Notes: generated by a model not told the origin, from the letters alone. A DNA stretch of 15,579 nt from Comamonas sp. lk (GCA_945875225.1 CAMCJY010000011.1:1-15579), one strand, 5' to 3'; shown: positions 6,770 to 15,384, numbered from the stretch's first letter. A program made the numbers and translations.

Positions 6770-7079
6770 ATTGTCTCCAATTTGGCAAAGAAGCCGGGTG
6801 GGGCGGTCACAACTAGTGTTCCCGGCAGCGCCTAACCCCGCATGAAAAAGTCATGCAGGTAGCGCTTGAAACCAATTTACTTTTTTAGGGAATTTTTATT
6901 CATAGTGGAAACCCTCGGTTTAAAGATGCTTTGGCCGTATATTCATTCAGCCCTTAGTTGAAAAAATTTTCAGCCCGGGTTCTTAGCTAGCAACCCTAGA
7001 ATTTAGTGCAACTGAATGCAGCAGGCAGACCTATCGGACGGTCTGCATCGGCCACCCACCCCACTTGGAGCAGTGCTTT
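6770..7079. promoter_or_regulatory. Divergent intergenic region between dehydrogenase and TonB receptor
   Basis: About 310 bases with no gene, AT-rich in the middle (6880-6970), which must hold promoters for both directions. I found no confident -35/-10 pair; TATATT at 6938-6943 and TAGAAT at 6997-7002 are isolated -10-like boxes. Small inverted repeats are present: GCATGA (6840-6845) with TCATGC (6851-6856), and TGAAAA (6959-6964) with TTTTCA (6967-6972). No Fur-box-like or cobalamin-riboswitch-like sequence was recognised. Confidence 0.5.
7025..7046 (+). promoter_or_regulatory. Hairpin in the TonB-receptor leader
   Basis: GCAGACC (7025-7031) and GGTCTGC (7040-7046) are perfect inverted repeats around an 8-base loop, 33 bases before the receptor ATG and 20 bases before its GGAG. 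It could be an operator or an RNA hairpin. It is too short to be a known riboswitch, and it is not followed by a T-tract. Confidence 0.35.
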
Positions 7080-9179
7080 ATGCCTCAACTTTTGCGCTCT
7101 GGCTATTGCCTGGCCGCTGTCACAAGCCTTGGACTTGCACCCGCCTATGCGCAGCAATTAGAGGAAGTGGTCATCAGCGCATCACGCGCGGAAATGCGCA
7201 GTTTTGATGCCCCCGCCGCTGTCCAGCGTATCGACCGCCAGGCCATTGAGGGCGGTGGCCCGCAGATTAATTTGTCCGAATCGCTGGTCCGCGCCCCGGG
7301 CCTGACCATCCTCGAACGCCAAAACTATGCCCAGGATTTGCAGATCTCCATCCGCGGCTTTGGCGCCCGGTCGGCCTTTGGCGTACGCGGCATCCGGTTG
7401 CTGATCGATGGCATACCGGCCACCACGCCCGATGGCCAGGGCCAGTCCTCCTCCGTCAGCCTGACATCCACCGACCGCCTAGAGGTACTGCGCGGCCCCT
7501 TGGCGCAACTGTATGGAAATTCGTCCGGCGGCGTGATTCAGGCTTTCACCAAGGACGCCTCCAAAGAGCCTACCGTGGGATACCAGTACTACCTGGGCTC
7601 GTATGGCTTGCGCCGGGCCGACTACCAGTTTTCCGATACCGTAGGTGGCTATGGCCTGGTCGCTGACTACGGCACTTTTTCTACCAGCGGCTACCGCGCC
7701 AATAGCGCGGCTGAGCGCAACCAGTTCAACGGCAAGCTCAGCTTTGCGCCCAATGCGCAAACCAAAGTCAATGTGGTGTTCAACCGCTTTGACATGCCGC
7801 TGGCGCAAGACCCGCTGGGCTTGACGCGCGCGCAACTAACCGCAGAGCCCACGCAGGCGGGAAATAATGCGATCGAAAAATTTACGCGCAAAATCGTCCT
7901 CCAAAACCAGCTGGGTTCATCTATTCAATATGCGGTCAACGCAGACAACGCTGTAACGGCACGCGCCTATTACGGCACACGAGAAAACTTGCAATACCTG
8001 GCCAGCACCACTTGGGTAGGCTTGAACCGCACGTATTACGGCACGGGCCTGCAATACAACGGACGCAGCCAATGGCAGGCTACCCCTATCGAGTGGGCCG
8101 CTGGCTATGAGTTCGACAAGTCATCGGAGCGCAGACAAGGAGGGGCCAGCTTGCTGGGGGAAAAAAGGCTGGGGCCGCTGACACGCGATGAAGACAACGC
8201 AGCGCAAAACAACGACTTTTTTGTACAGGCAACTGCCCATGTATCTGAGCAAATTTCTCTGGTGGGTGGGGTACGCCAAAGCAATGTCACTTTCAACAGC
8301 AATGACTACATCCCTGCGACAAACACCGACAGAGATGGTTCAGGCACCGCCAATTTCAGCGCCACGAGTCCCGTGTTGGGCCTAACCTGGCATGCAAACG
8401 CGGCCTTGAATATTTATGCCAATTACGGCCAAGGCTTCGAAAGTCCTACGCTGGCGGAAATGGCCTACTCAGGAAGAACGACAGCGACGTTCGTCAATAG
8501 CTTTAACACCGATGTCAAGGCCGCAAGCAGCAAACACTATGAAATAGGCGCCAAGTGGGTGCCTGACCGCAATTCCCGTGTAGACCTTGCTTTGTATCAA
8601 ATTGACACCAACGATGAGATCGTGGTACTTTTGAGCAACGCGGGCAGAACTTCCTTTCAAAACGCCCCCGGCACATCGCGCACTGGCTGGGAGATTGCAG
8701 CACGCACGCAATTGAGCGACCATATTTCAGCCAATATTTCGGCATCTGCCATAGACGCGAAGTATTCGCAAGCCTTTAACGCAGGCGCGGCGATACCCAC
8801 AGGCAACAAAATACCGGGCATCCCTGACAGTTCTACCTTCGCGGAAATTGCATGGTCCAGCGAAGCTTTCGATGCCAAAAACAAATCGGCGCTAGGCACT
8901 CGCCTGGCATTGGAGTGGCAGCAAGCCGGGCGCATTTTTGCCAATGACCTGAACACCGAGTCTGCCGATGGGCGCAGCGTTTTCAATCTGGCGCTCAGCC
9001 AGCGCTGGGCCTGGAATCAGGGGCTTGTGACCCTCTACGGGCGTCTTAATAACCTCAGTGACGCGCGCTACGTGGGCTCCGTTCTGGTCAACCAAACCGC
9101 GAACCCTCCCCAAAGCTATGAACCCGCGATGCCCCAAAACTGGACGCTGGGCCTGAGCCTGAGCATGCCGCTACGCTGA
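7080..9179 (+). CDS. pqqU: TonB-dependent outer-membrane receptor, PqqU/YncD-like (PQQ uptake)
   Basis: A 699-residue protein, essentially the length of E. coli YncD (700), recently shown to be PqqU, the outer-membrane importer of pyrroloquinoline quinone. It has a signal peptide (to about residue 24, APAYA), a TonB-box region LEEVVISAS (27-35), a plug domain and a 22-strand barrel. Blocks recalled from YncD are matched nearly word for word: INLSESL, RQNYAQDLQ-SIRGFG, GIRGIRL, DGIPAT-PDGQGQ, EVLRGP, LYGN-SGGV, DTNDEIVV, GRT, and YVGSV-VN near the end. The terminal residues are MPLR rather than the usual aromatic. The ATG at 7080 is preferred over an in-frame TTG at 7065 because GGAG (7067-7070) lies nine bases upstream. 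It is divergent from the PQQ dehydrogenase, which supports PQQ as ligand; the ligand is inferred, not shown. Confidence 0.88.
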   Translation: MPQLLRSGYCLAAVTSLGLAPAYAQQLEEVVISASRAEMRSFDAPAAVQRIDRQAIEGGGPQINLSESLVRAPGLTILERQNYAQDLQISIRGFGARSAFGVRGIRLLIDGIPATTPDGQGQSSSVSLTSTDRLEVLRGPLAQLYGNSSGGVIQAFTKDASKEPTVGYQYYLGSYGLRRADYQFSDTVGGYGLVADYGTFSTSGYRANSAAERNQFNGKLSFAPNAQTKVNVVFNRFDMPLAQDPLGLTRAQLTAEPTQAGNNAIEKFTRKIVLQNQLGSSIQYAVNADNAVTARAYYGTRENLQYLASTTWVGLNRTYYGTGLQYNGRSQWQATPIEWAAGYEFDKSSERRQGGASLLGEKRLGPLTRDEDNAAQNNDFFVQATAHVSEQISLVGGVRQSNVTFNSNDYIPATNTDRDGSGTANFSATSPVLGLTWHANAALNIYANYGQGFESPTLAEMAYSGRTTATFVNSFNTDVKAASSKHYEIGAKWVPDRNSRVDLALYQIDTNDEIVVLLSNAGRTSFQNAPGTSRTGWEIAARTQLSDHISANISASAIDAKYSQAFNAGAAIPTGNKIPGIPDSSTFAEIAWSSEAFDAKNKSALGTRLALEWQQAGRIFANDLNTESADGRSVFNLALSQRWAWNQGLVTLYGRLNNLSDARYVGSVLVNQTANPPQSYEPAMPQNWTLGLSLSMPLR

Positions 9180-9256
9180 ACTCCCCACTGTCACGGGGAT
9201 GCGCCACAATGGGGAATCTTTAACTTTGCGGCCCCAAGTGGTGCCGGCGTTGAATA

Positions 9257-10048
9257 ATGGCAGCGTTTGCGCCTTTACGGTTCATCCACCCATCCATCGC
9301 CCAAGGCCTCTTGCGGGCCTTCTTGGCCGCGTTCGTGTTGGGCCTCTTGCTCGGCTGCACCGCTCCCCAAAAGCTGGCGGAGCCCACGATAGACCCACCA
9401 GGGCGCAATAGTTGGGACAGTGCTGCAATGAGCCGGTGGGACGGTATGCTGTTGCCCACCAAAGAGCCCACAAGCTACAGCCTAGACCCACAAGCGCCGG
9501 TCGATGCCCAAGGCCAGCGCAAGGCATTGCGGGCACAGGCCAATGCATCAGCCAGCATGCTGCGTACCACTTTGAATATCAGCCCCGATGCCCTCGGGCA
9601 AGTGCATTTTTCCTGGCTGGTGCCCGCCCTCATTAAAGAGGCGGATATGGCCACACGCCAAGGCGATGACTCGCCGGTGCGTCTGGTGCTGGCCTTTGAA
9701 GGGGACCGGGGCAACTTCTCGGCCAAAGACGCGGCACTCAATGAACTCACGCGTTTGGTGACCGGCAAAGAAATGCCTTATGCGACTTTGATGTACGTCT
9801 GGTGCAACAAGCGCCCGGTGGGCAGCATCATCCACAACGCGCGCACCGACCGGATACGCAAAATCGTCATCGAATCGGGTGGCCAAGGACTGCGCCAATG
9901 GCGCAACTACGAGCGCGACATCCGCGCGGATTTCGAAGCAGCCTTTGGCGAAGGCCCAGGCAATCTAGTGGGCATAGGCATCATGACCGACAGCGACAAC
10001 ACCCATAGCCAAACCCAGGCCTGGTACGGCAAGATCAGCCTGCAATAA
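9257..10048 (+). CDS. DUF3047-family lipoprotein
   Basis: A 263-residue protein with a hydrophobic N-terminal stretch ending in the lipobox LLGC (Cys34), so it is probably a lipoprotein; Thr at +2 suggests outer-membrane sorting. The body matches what I know of DUF3047: RLVLAFEGDRGNFSAKD, LVTGKEMPYATLMYVWCN, HNARTDRIRKIVIESGG, WRNYERDIRADFEAAFGE and the end GIMTDSDNTHSQTQAWYG. The family's function is unknown. The gene lies 77 bases downstream of the receptor on the same strand, so it could be cotranscribed, but a functional link is speculation. The ATG at 9257 has no clear ribosome site; it is the only start that leaves a reasonable signal peptide. Confidence 0.85.
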   Translation: MAAFAPLRFIHPSIAQGLLRAFLAAFVLGLLLGCTAPQKLAEPTIDPPGRNSWDSAAMSRWDGMLLPTKEPTSYSLDPQAPVDAQGQRKALRAQANASASMLRTTLNISPDALGQVHFSWLVPALIKEADMATRQGDDSPVRLVLAFEGDRGNFSAKDAALNELTRLVTGKEMPYATLMYVWCNKRPVGSIIHNARTDRIRKIVIESGGQGLRQWRNYERDIRADFEAAFGEGPGNLVGIGIMTDSDNTHSQTQAWYGKISLQ

Positions 10049-10116
10049 GTCGCCAAGGGATAATTCCTGTCTCTAGCTGCCCGTTAGCATCGGGCCTATC
10101 CCCTTTTGGAGCCCGC

Positions 10117-11313
10117 ATGGCACATGCCACTTTTCTTTGGAACGACCCGTTTTTGCTGGATGCACAGCTCAGCGACGAAGAGCGCATGGTGCGCGATGCC
10201 GCCGCGTCCTATTGCCAGGACAAACTGCAAACCCGCGTGACGCAAGCCTTTCGCCATGAAACCACGGACCCGGCCATCTTCCGCGAAATGGGTGAACTGG
10301 GCTTGCTGGGGCCGACGATTCCCGAAGCCTATGGCGGCCCAGCCCTCAATTACGTGGCCTATGGGCTGATTGCGCGCGAAGTGGAGCGGGTGGACAGCGG
10401 CTACCGATCCATGATGAGCGTGCAAAGCTCGCTGGTAATGCTACCGATTTTTGAATTCGGCACCGAGGCTCAACGTCAGAAATACCTTCCGCAACTGGCC
10501 ACCGGCGCTTTGATCGGCTGCTTTGGCCTGACCGAGCCCAACCATGGCTCGGACCCCCAAAGCATGGTGACGCGCGCGCAAAAAGTAGCCGGCGGCTATA
10601 AGCTCAGCGGCGCCAAGATGTGGATCAGCAACAGCCCGATTGCCGATGTGTTTGTAGTCTGGGCCAAAGAAGTCAGCGAAAGCGGCGCTGTGGGCCCGAT
10701 TCGCGGCTTTATTCTGGAAAAAAGCATGGCCGGCCTTTCTGCACCGGCGATCCATGGCAAAGTGGGCTTGCGTGCCAGCATTACCGGCGAAATCGTGATG
10801 GACGGCGTGTTCTGCCCGGAAGAAAACGCCTTCCCTGAAGTACGCGGCCTCAGAGGGCCGTTTACCTGTCTCAATAGTGCGCGCTACGGCATCGCCTGGG
10901 GTGCTTTGGGCGCTGCCGAAGACTGCTGGCACCGCGCTCGCCAATACACCTTGGACCGCCAGCAGTTTGGCCGCCCACTAGCTGCCAACCAGCTGATCCA
11001 GAAAAAACTGGCCGATATGCAAACCGAAATCGCCCTGGGCCTGCAAGGCTGTCTGCGCCTGGGCCGCATGAAGGACGAGGGCACGGCCAGCGTGGAAGTA
11101 ACCTCTATCCTCAAGCGCAACTCCTGCGGAAAGGCGCTAGACATCGCCCGCCTGGCGCGCGACATGATGGGTGGCAATGGCATCAGCGACGAGTTTGGCG
11201 TGGCCCGCCATCTGGTGAACCTGGAAGTGGTCAATACCTACGAAGGCACGCACGATATCCACGCCCTGATCCTGGGCCGGGCGATTACCGGTATTGCGGC
11301 CTTTTCCAACTGA
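10117..11313 (+). CDS. gcdH: Glutaryl-CoA dehydrogenase
   Basis: A 398-residue acyl-CoA dehydrogenase-fold flavoenzyme that oxidises and decarboxylates glutaryl-CoA to crotonyl-CoA in lysine/tryptophan and aromatic degradation, passing electrons to ETF. Glutaryl-specific features are SGYRSMMSVQSSLVM (95-109), CFGLTEPNHGSDP (135-147), MWISNSPIADVFVVWAK (168-184) and NTYEGTHDIHALILGRAITG (373-392), where Glu376 is the catalytic base; the last block is nearly identical to the human enzyme. A GGAG lies seven bases before the ATG. A weak GCCCG/CGGGC hairpin (10079-10095) precedes it. The usual companion CoA-transferase and LysR genes are not adjacent; instead an aldo-keto reductase begins 19 bases after the stop. 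Confidence 0.95.
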   Translation: MAHATFLWNDPFLLDAQLSDEERMVRDAAASYCQDKLQTRVTQAFRHETTDPAIFREMGELGLLGPTIPEAYGGPALNYVAYGLIAREVERVDSGYRSMMSVQSSLVMLPIFEFGTEAQRQKYLPQLATGALIGCFGLTEPNHGSDPQSMVTRAQKVAGGYKLSGAKMWISNSPIADVFVVWAKEVSESGAVGPIRGFILEKSMAGLSAPAIHGKVGLRASITGEIVMDGVFCPEENAFPEVRGLRGPFTCLNSARYGIAWGALGAAEDCWHRARQYTLDRQQFGRPLAANQLIQKKLADMQTEIALGLQGCLRLGRMKDEGTASVEVTSILKRNSCGKALDIARLARDMMGGNGISDEFGVARHLVNLEVVNTYEGTHDIHALILGRAITGIAAFSN

Positions 11314-11332
11314 GTTCGTCGGCGAACCCGTA

Positions 11333-12382
11333 ATGACCTACCAAGCCGATCCGCAGCGCTATCAAGACCGCATGCCTTACCGCACTTGCGGCCAAAGCGG
11401 CTTGAAATTGCCGGCCATTTCTTTAGGTTTGTGGCACAACTTTGGCGACACCACACCGTTCCAAACCCAGCGCGTCATGTTGCGCACTGCCTTTGACTTG
11501 GGCATCACGCATTTCGATCTGGCCAACAACTACGGCCCGCCCTACGGCAGCGCTGAAACTAATTTTGGCGAGCACATGCGGCGCGATTTCAAACCCTACC
11601 GCGACGAGTTGCTGATTTCGAGCAAGGCCGGCTGGGACATGTGGCCAGGCCCCTATGGCCAAGGTGGCGGTTCGCGCAAATACATGCTGGCCAGCCTAGA
11701 CCAAAGCCTCAAGCGTATGGGCCTAGACTATGTGGATATTTTCTACAGCCACCGCTTTGACCTCGACACACCGCTGGAAGAAACCTGCGGCGCCCTGGCA
11801 ACTGCAGTGCAACAAGGCAAAGCCTTGTATGTCGGTGTGAGCAGCTACTCGGCGCGCAAAACCCGCGAGGCATCCAAGATCCTCAGCGCCATGGGCGTGA
11901 AGGCATTGATCCACCAACCGGCATACAACCTGCTCAACCGCTGGGTAGAGGAGGACTTGCTCGACACCCTGGAAGATTGCGCTATGGGCTGCATCGCATT
12001 CAGCCCTTTGGCACAAGGCCTGCTTACCAGCAAATACCTTAGCGGCGTGCCTGCGGACGCTCGTATCAACCGGCCCGGCGGCGGCTCGTTCAGCGCTGAG
12101 CATCTGAGCGAACAAAACTTAGCGCATGTGCGCGCGCTCAACAGCATCGCGCAAGGCCGGGGCCAGAGCCTGGCGCAAATGGCGGTGGCCTGGGTGCTGC
12201 GCGATAAGCGGGTCACCTCGGCTTTGATTGGCGCGAGCAAGCCGGCGCAAATCATCGAGCTGGTCGAAACCGTCAAGCACCTGGACCTCACGCCGCAAGA
12301 ACTGGCCGCGATCGATCGCCATGCCATAGAAGGCGGCATCAATTTGTGGCAAGGTCCCAGCACCGACCAGCGCCCCGCGTAA
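11333..12382 (+). CDS. yghZ: YghZ-like aldo-keto reductase (L-glyceraldehyde 3-phosphate reductase type)
   Basis: A 349-residue NADPH-dependent aldo-keto reductase of the AKR14 type. It follows E. coli YghZ (346 residues) almost throughout: SLGLWHNFG, GITHFDLANNYGPP, SSKAGWDMWPGPYG, SRKYMLASLDQSLKRMG, YVDIFYSHR, GKALYVGVSSYS, IHQPAYNLLNRWV, CIAFSPLAQGLL and RVTSALIGAS. The catalytic tetrad is Asp62, Tyr67, Lys98 and His140. YghZ reduces L-glyceraldehyde 3-phosphate and methylglyoxal, so a detoxification role is likely. The ATG at 11333 is chosen because the resulting protein aligns with YghZ from its first residues; an in-frame start at 11294 would overlap the gcdH end. It is probably cotranscribed with gcdH and with the permease gene that begins 10 bases after its stop. 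Confidence 0.93.
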   Translation: MTYQADPQRYQDRMPYRTCGQSGLKLPAISLGLWHNFGDTTPFQTQRVMLRTAFDLGITHFDLANNYGPPYGSAETNFGEHMRRDFKPYRDELLISSKAGWDMWPGPYGQGGGSRKYMLASLDQSLKRMGLDYVDIFYSHRFDLDTPLEETCGALATAVQQGKALYVGVSSYSARKTREASKILSAMGVKALIHQPAYNLLNRWVEEDLLDTLEDCAMGCIAFSPLAQGLLTSKYLSGVPADARINRPGGGSFSAEHLSEQNLAHVRALNSIAQGRGQSLAQMAVAWVLRDKRVTSALIGASKPAQIIELVETVKHLDLTPQELAAIDRHAIEGGINLWQGPSTDQRPA

Positions 12383-12391
12383 GGCCGCAGC

Positions 12392-13315
12392 ATGAGCGAA
12401 CCATTCGTGCCGGTGCCATCCCGGCACCAGGCCACGCTATTGGCCCTGGGTGCGATCGCGTTGTGGGGTAGTTTGGCGCCGCTGGGTGTGGCCTTGCACA
12501 GCGTGCCGCCGTTTTTACTCACCGGCCTGGGCTTGCTGGCCGGCAGTGTGCTGGGCTTAGGTCTGTGTTTGGTGCAAGCGCTGCGGGGAGGCGCTGCGCG
12601 CGCGCAGGCACTGGCCGCTTTGCGCTTGCCGCTGACAACGCTGGCGCTGGGCGTGTACGGTTTGTTTGGCTTTCATTTTTTGCTTTTCCTGGCTTTGCGT
12701 TATGCACCGCCGGTGCAGGCCAACCTGGTCAACTATTTGTGGCCCTTGGGCATGGTCTTGCTGGCACCGGTTTTTTTGCCGGGCGTGCGATTGCGCGCGG
12801 TACATGTGTTGGCCGCGCTGATGGGCTTTGGCGGCGCGGCCTTGGCTATCCTGGACGGCCCGGCCGCACAGCAGGGTGGCGCTTTTGGCGGTTTTGCCTG
12901 GGGCTATATTCCAGCGCTGGCCTCGGCGTTTGTGTGGGCCAGCTACTCGCTGCTGACGCAAAGAGTGGCGCCGTTTTCAAGCGCGTCCATAGGAGTTTTT
13001 GGCTTGTTATCGGGCCTCTTGTCTCTGCTGTGCCACCGCTTGTTGGAGAACGTGATGGTCCCGGACGCGCATGCCATGCTGCTGATAGGCGTACTGGGCC
13101 TGGGGCCGCTAGGCGGTGCTTTTTATTTGTGGGACGCCGCCCTCAAACGCGGCGATGCGCGACAGATAGGCCTTTTGTCTTTCCTCACGCCTTTGCTTTC
13201 CACCCTGGGCTTGCTCTGGATGCGGGGCGAAGCACCCAGCCCGTCGATGGCGCTGGCTGCAGCACTGATTGTGGGCGCAGCGCTGCTGGGTTCGCCACGC
13301 CCGGGGAGCGACTAA
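12392..13315 (+). CDS. EamA-family DMT permease
   Basis: A 307-residue inner-membrane protein with about ten hydrophobic segments in two EamA repeats: ATLLALGAIALWGSLAPLG near the start, YAPPVQANLVNYLWPLGMVLL in the first repeat, WASYSLLTQRV opening the second and LGPLGGAFYLWDAALKRGD near the end. The pattern with NYLWPL is like YddG/YtfF-type exporters of aromatic or other amino acids and metabolites; the substrate is unknown. It begins 10 bases after the aldo-keto reductase stop, so it is likely the last gene of that operon. Its TAA (13313-13315) overlaps the ptsI TAG (13312-13314) on the other strand, with no terminator visible between the two genes. Confidence 0.9.
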   Translation: MSEPFVPVPSRHQATLLALGAIALWGSLAPLGVALHSVPPFLLTGLGLLAGSVLGLGLCLVQALRGGAARAQALAALRLPLTTLALGVYGLFGFHFLLFLALRYAPPVQANLVNYLWPLGMVLLAPVFLPGVRLRAVHVLAALMGFGGAALAILDGPAAQQGGAFGGFAWGYIPALASAFVWASYSLLTQRVAPFSSASIGVFGLLSGLLSLLCHRLLENVMVPDAHAMLLIGVLGLGPLGGAFYLWDAALKRGDARQIGLLSFLTPLLSTLGLLWMRGEAPSPSMALAAALIVGAALLGSPRPGSD

Positions 13316-15090
13316 ATTGCGCCGCCTGAAAAAAGCAAGGCCGGGTTGTCCGAGGCTATGACCCGCTGTGCCCAGGGCGCAAGGCGTTTGGCGTCAGCGC
13401 GTAATACTTCCTGCTTGACGGCCAGTATCTGCGCCGGATGCATAGAAAAGCTGCGCAAGCCCATGCCCAGGAGCAGACGTGTCAGGCTGACATCACCGGC
13501 CATTTCGCCGCAGACACTCACCTCTTTGCCTTGCTGGTGGCCTTGGGCAATCGTGGCAGCTACCAATTGCAAGATCGCCGGGTGCAGCGGGTCATAAAGA
13601 TGCGCCACCGATTCGTCCGCGCGGTCGATAGCCAGGGTGTACTGGATCAGGTCATTCGTGCCTATGGACAAAAAGTCAAAATACTTCAAAAACAGCGGCA
13701 GCGTCAGCGCAGCGGCAGGGATTTCAATCATGGCGCCTACTTTTACCGGTCCGTAGGCCAGACCGCGCTTATCCAACTGGCTGCGGGCGGTCGCGATATG
13801 CGCGAAGGTTTGCTTGATCTCCCAGGCATGCGCCAGCATGGGCACCAGCAAATGCACCTGACCAAACGCAGCGGCGCGCAATATGGCGCGCAGTTGGGTC
13901 AGGAACATCGCCGGGTCGGCCAGGCTCCAACGAATGGCGCGCAAGCCTAGCGCAGGGTTGAGGTGCGCCGCGTCGTGGGTGCTGGCATCGAGCGGTTTGT
14001 CGGCGCCCACATCGACGGTGCGAATAGTGACAGGCAGCCCGTGCATGTCCTGCACTGCACGCTGGTAAGCGCTAAATTGCTCTTCCTCGTCGGGCAGATG
14101 ACCGTGACGCCCCATGAATAAAAATTCGCTGCGAAACAGGCCTACACCGAGCGCGCCGGCTTTGAGCGCCACTTGCGCGTCCTCGGGCATTTCTATATTG
14201 GCCAGCAACTGGATTTTTTCACCATCGAGTGTCACCGCGGGGGTATTGAGCAGGCGCGACAAGCGGCCGCGTTCGAGTTCGACTTGGCGCTTTTTGAAGC
14301 TGTATTCGGCCAGGATGATGGGCGAGGGATCGACGATCACTACGCCGGCATCGCCGTCAATAATGATCCAATCGTCCTGGCGCACCAGTTGACTGCAGAT
14401 GCGCGCACCCACTACCGCAGGAATATCCATGCTGCGCGCGACGATGGCGGTGTGCGAGGTTTTGCCGCCGACATCGGTGATAAAACCGGCAAACACGCTT
14501 TGCTTGAATTGCAGCATATCGGCCGGCGACAAATCGTGCGCCACCAAGACCAGCGGCACATCCACGGTGTCGCCAAGCATCAAGTCTTGCGTCGCGTTTT
14601 TCGGGGTGCTGCGCGGCGGTACCGCCACCGGGTTGGCCACACCGCGCATAGCGCGCAAGATGCGCTCCGCAATCTGCTCTAGGTCACCCTTGCGCTCGCG
14701 CAAATAGGGGTCTTCCATTTCGTCAAAATTACGTGCGATCACATCTAGTTGTGCGGTTAAAGCCCATTCGGCGTTGTATAGGCGCTCGACAATCCAGCGT
14801 TTGACACCCGTCGCTAACTCGGCATCTTGCAAGAGCATTGAATGCACATCGAGCAAAGCGCCCAGCTCATGCGGCGCGTCTTTAGGGCTCATCTGAGAAA
14901 TACTCAGGTGCAGTCGCTGCAACTCCTCCACCACCTGGTTACGCGCCGCACGCACACGCTCGATTTCCGCCTCCACATCGGCTTGGCGTATGAAGTAATG
15001 CGCCACTTCCATGCGGCTGGAAGCCACCAGAACTGCTCTGCCAATAGCCACGCCGCGTGAGATGGCCAGACCGTGGATAGAGAAAGTCAT
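13312..15090 (-). CDS. ptsI: PTS enzyme I (phosphoenolpyruvate-protein phosphotransferase)
   Basis: A 592-residue full-length enzyme I that takes phosphate from PEP and passes it to HPr. It shows the N-terminal domain start FSIHGLAISRGVAIG, the phospho-histidine loop GGKTSHTAIVARS with His213, the TIM-barrel PEP-binding region (GLFRSEFLFMGR, IRTVDVGADKP, NPALGLRAIR, FFSIGTND-like FDFLSIGTND) and the active-site Cys527 in VCGEMAGD. All key residues are present. An AAGG lies about ten bases before the ATG at 15090. The gene follows ptsH by 20 bases on the same strand and is the last gene of the EIIA-ptsH-ptsI operon. Confidence 0.96.
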   Translation of the reverse strand: MTFSIHGLAISRGVAIGRAVLVASSRMEVAHYFIRQADVEAEIERVRAARNQVVEELQRLHLSISQMSPKDAPHELGALLDVHSMLLQDAELATGVKRWIVERLYNAEWALTAQLDVIARNFDEMEDPYLRERKGDLEQIAERILRAMRGVANPVAVPPRSTPKNATQDLMLGDTVDVPLVLVAHDLSPADMLQFKQSVFAGFITDVGGKTSHTAIVARSMDIPAVVGARICSQLVRQDDWIIIDGDAGVVIVDPSPIILAEYSFKKRQVELERGRLSRLLNTPAVTLDGEKIQLLANIEMPEDAQVALKAGALGVGLFRSEFLFMGRHGHLPDEEEQFSAYQRAVQDMHGLPVTIRTVDVGADKPLDASTHDAAHLNPALGLRAIRWSLADPAMFLTQLRAILRAAAFGQVHLLVPMLAHAWEIKQTFAHIATARSQLDKRGLAYGPVKVGAMIEIPAAALTLPLFLKYFDFLSIGTNDLIQYTLAIDRADESVAHLYDPLHPAILQLVAATIAQGHQQGKEVSVCGEMAGDVSLTRLLLGMGLRSFSMHPAQILAVKQEVLRADAKRLAPWAQRVIASDNPALLFSGGAI

Positions 15091-15110
15091 GCGCGCAAGA
15101 CCTTAGCCGC

Positions 15111-15380
15111 CTATTGGCCTTCACCGAAACGGTCGGCCATCAGCGCCAGCAGTGCGTCTATGGCCTCTTGCGCCTGCTCACCCTCGGTCTCGATGGTGAT
15201 CTCCGAGTCCAGCCCGGCGGCGAGCATCATCACGCCCATGATACTTTTGGCGTTGACCCTGCGTTCGCCTTTGCTGATCCAGATTTCACAGGGAAAGCTG
15301 CCGGCCAGCTTGGTCAGCTTGGCTGAAGCGCGGGCATGCAAACCCAGCTTGTTAATAATGGTGGTAGTGACTTGAATCAT
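15111..15380 (-). CDS. ptsH: PTS phosphocarrier protein HPr
   Basis: An 89-residue HPr, normal length for the family. His15 in the GLHARASAK motif accepts phosphate from enzyme I, and Ser46 in NAKSIMGVMMLAA is the regulatory site used by HPr kinase where that enzyme is present. It starts 4 bases after the EIIA stop and ends 20 bases before ptsI, so the three are one operon. In proteobacteria with this layout the relay usually serves regulation as well as, or instead of, sugar import. Confidence 0.97.
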   Translation of the reverse strand: MIQVTTTIINKLGLHARASAKLTKLAGSFPCEIWISKGERRVNAKSIMGVMMLAAGLDSEITIETEGEQAQEAIDALLALMADRFGEGQ

Positions 15381-15384
15381 GGGC

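Noticed and set aside
6840..6972. Short inverted repeats in the dehydrogenase/receptor intergenic region as Fur or riboswitch elements
   Set aside because: The sequences do not fit a Fur box, and no B12-box or other riboswitch core was found; they are mentioned only in the description of the region.
9182..9199. TCCCC/GGGGA hairpin after the receptor gene
   Set aside because: Only five pairs and no T-tract, so it is not convincing as a terminator.
12565..13329. 254-codon plus-strand frame overlapping the second EamA permease
   Set aside because: It is a +1/+2-frame shadow rich in Ala/Gly/Arg; the in-frame EamA protein is clearly the real product.
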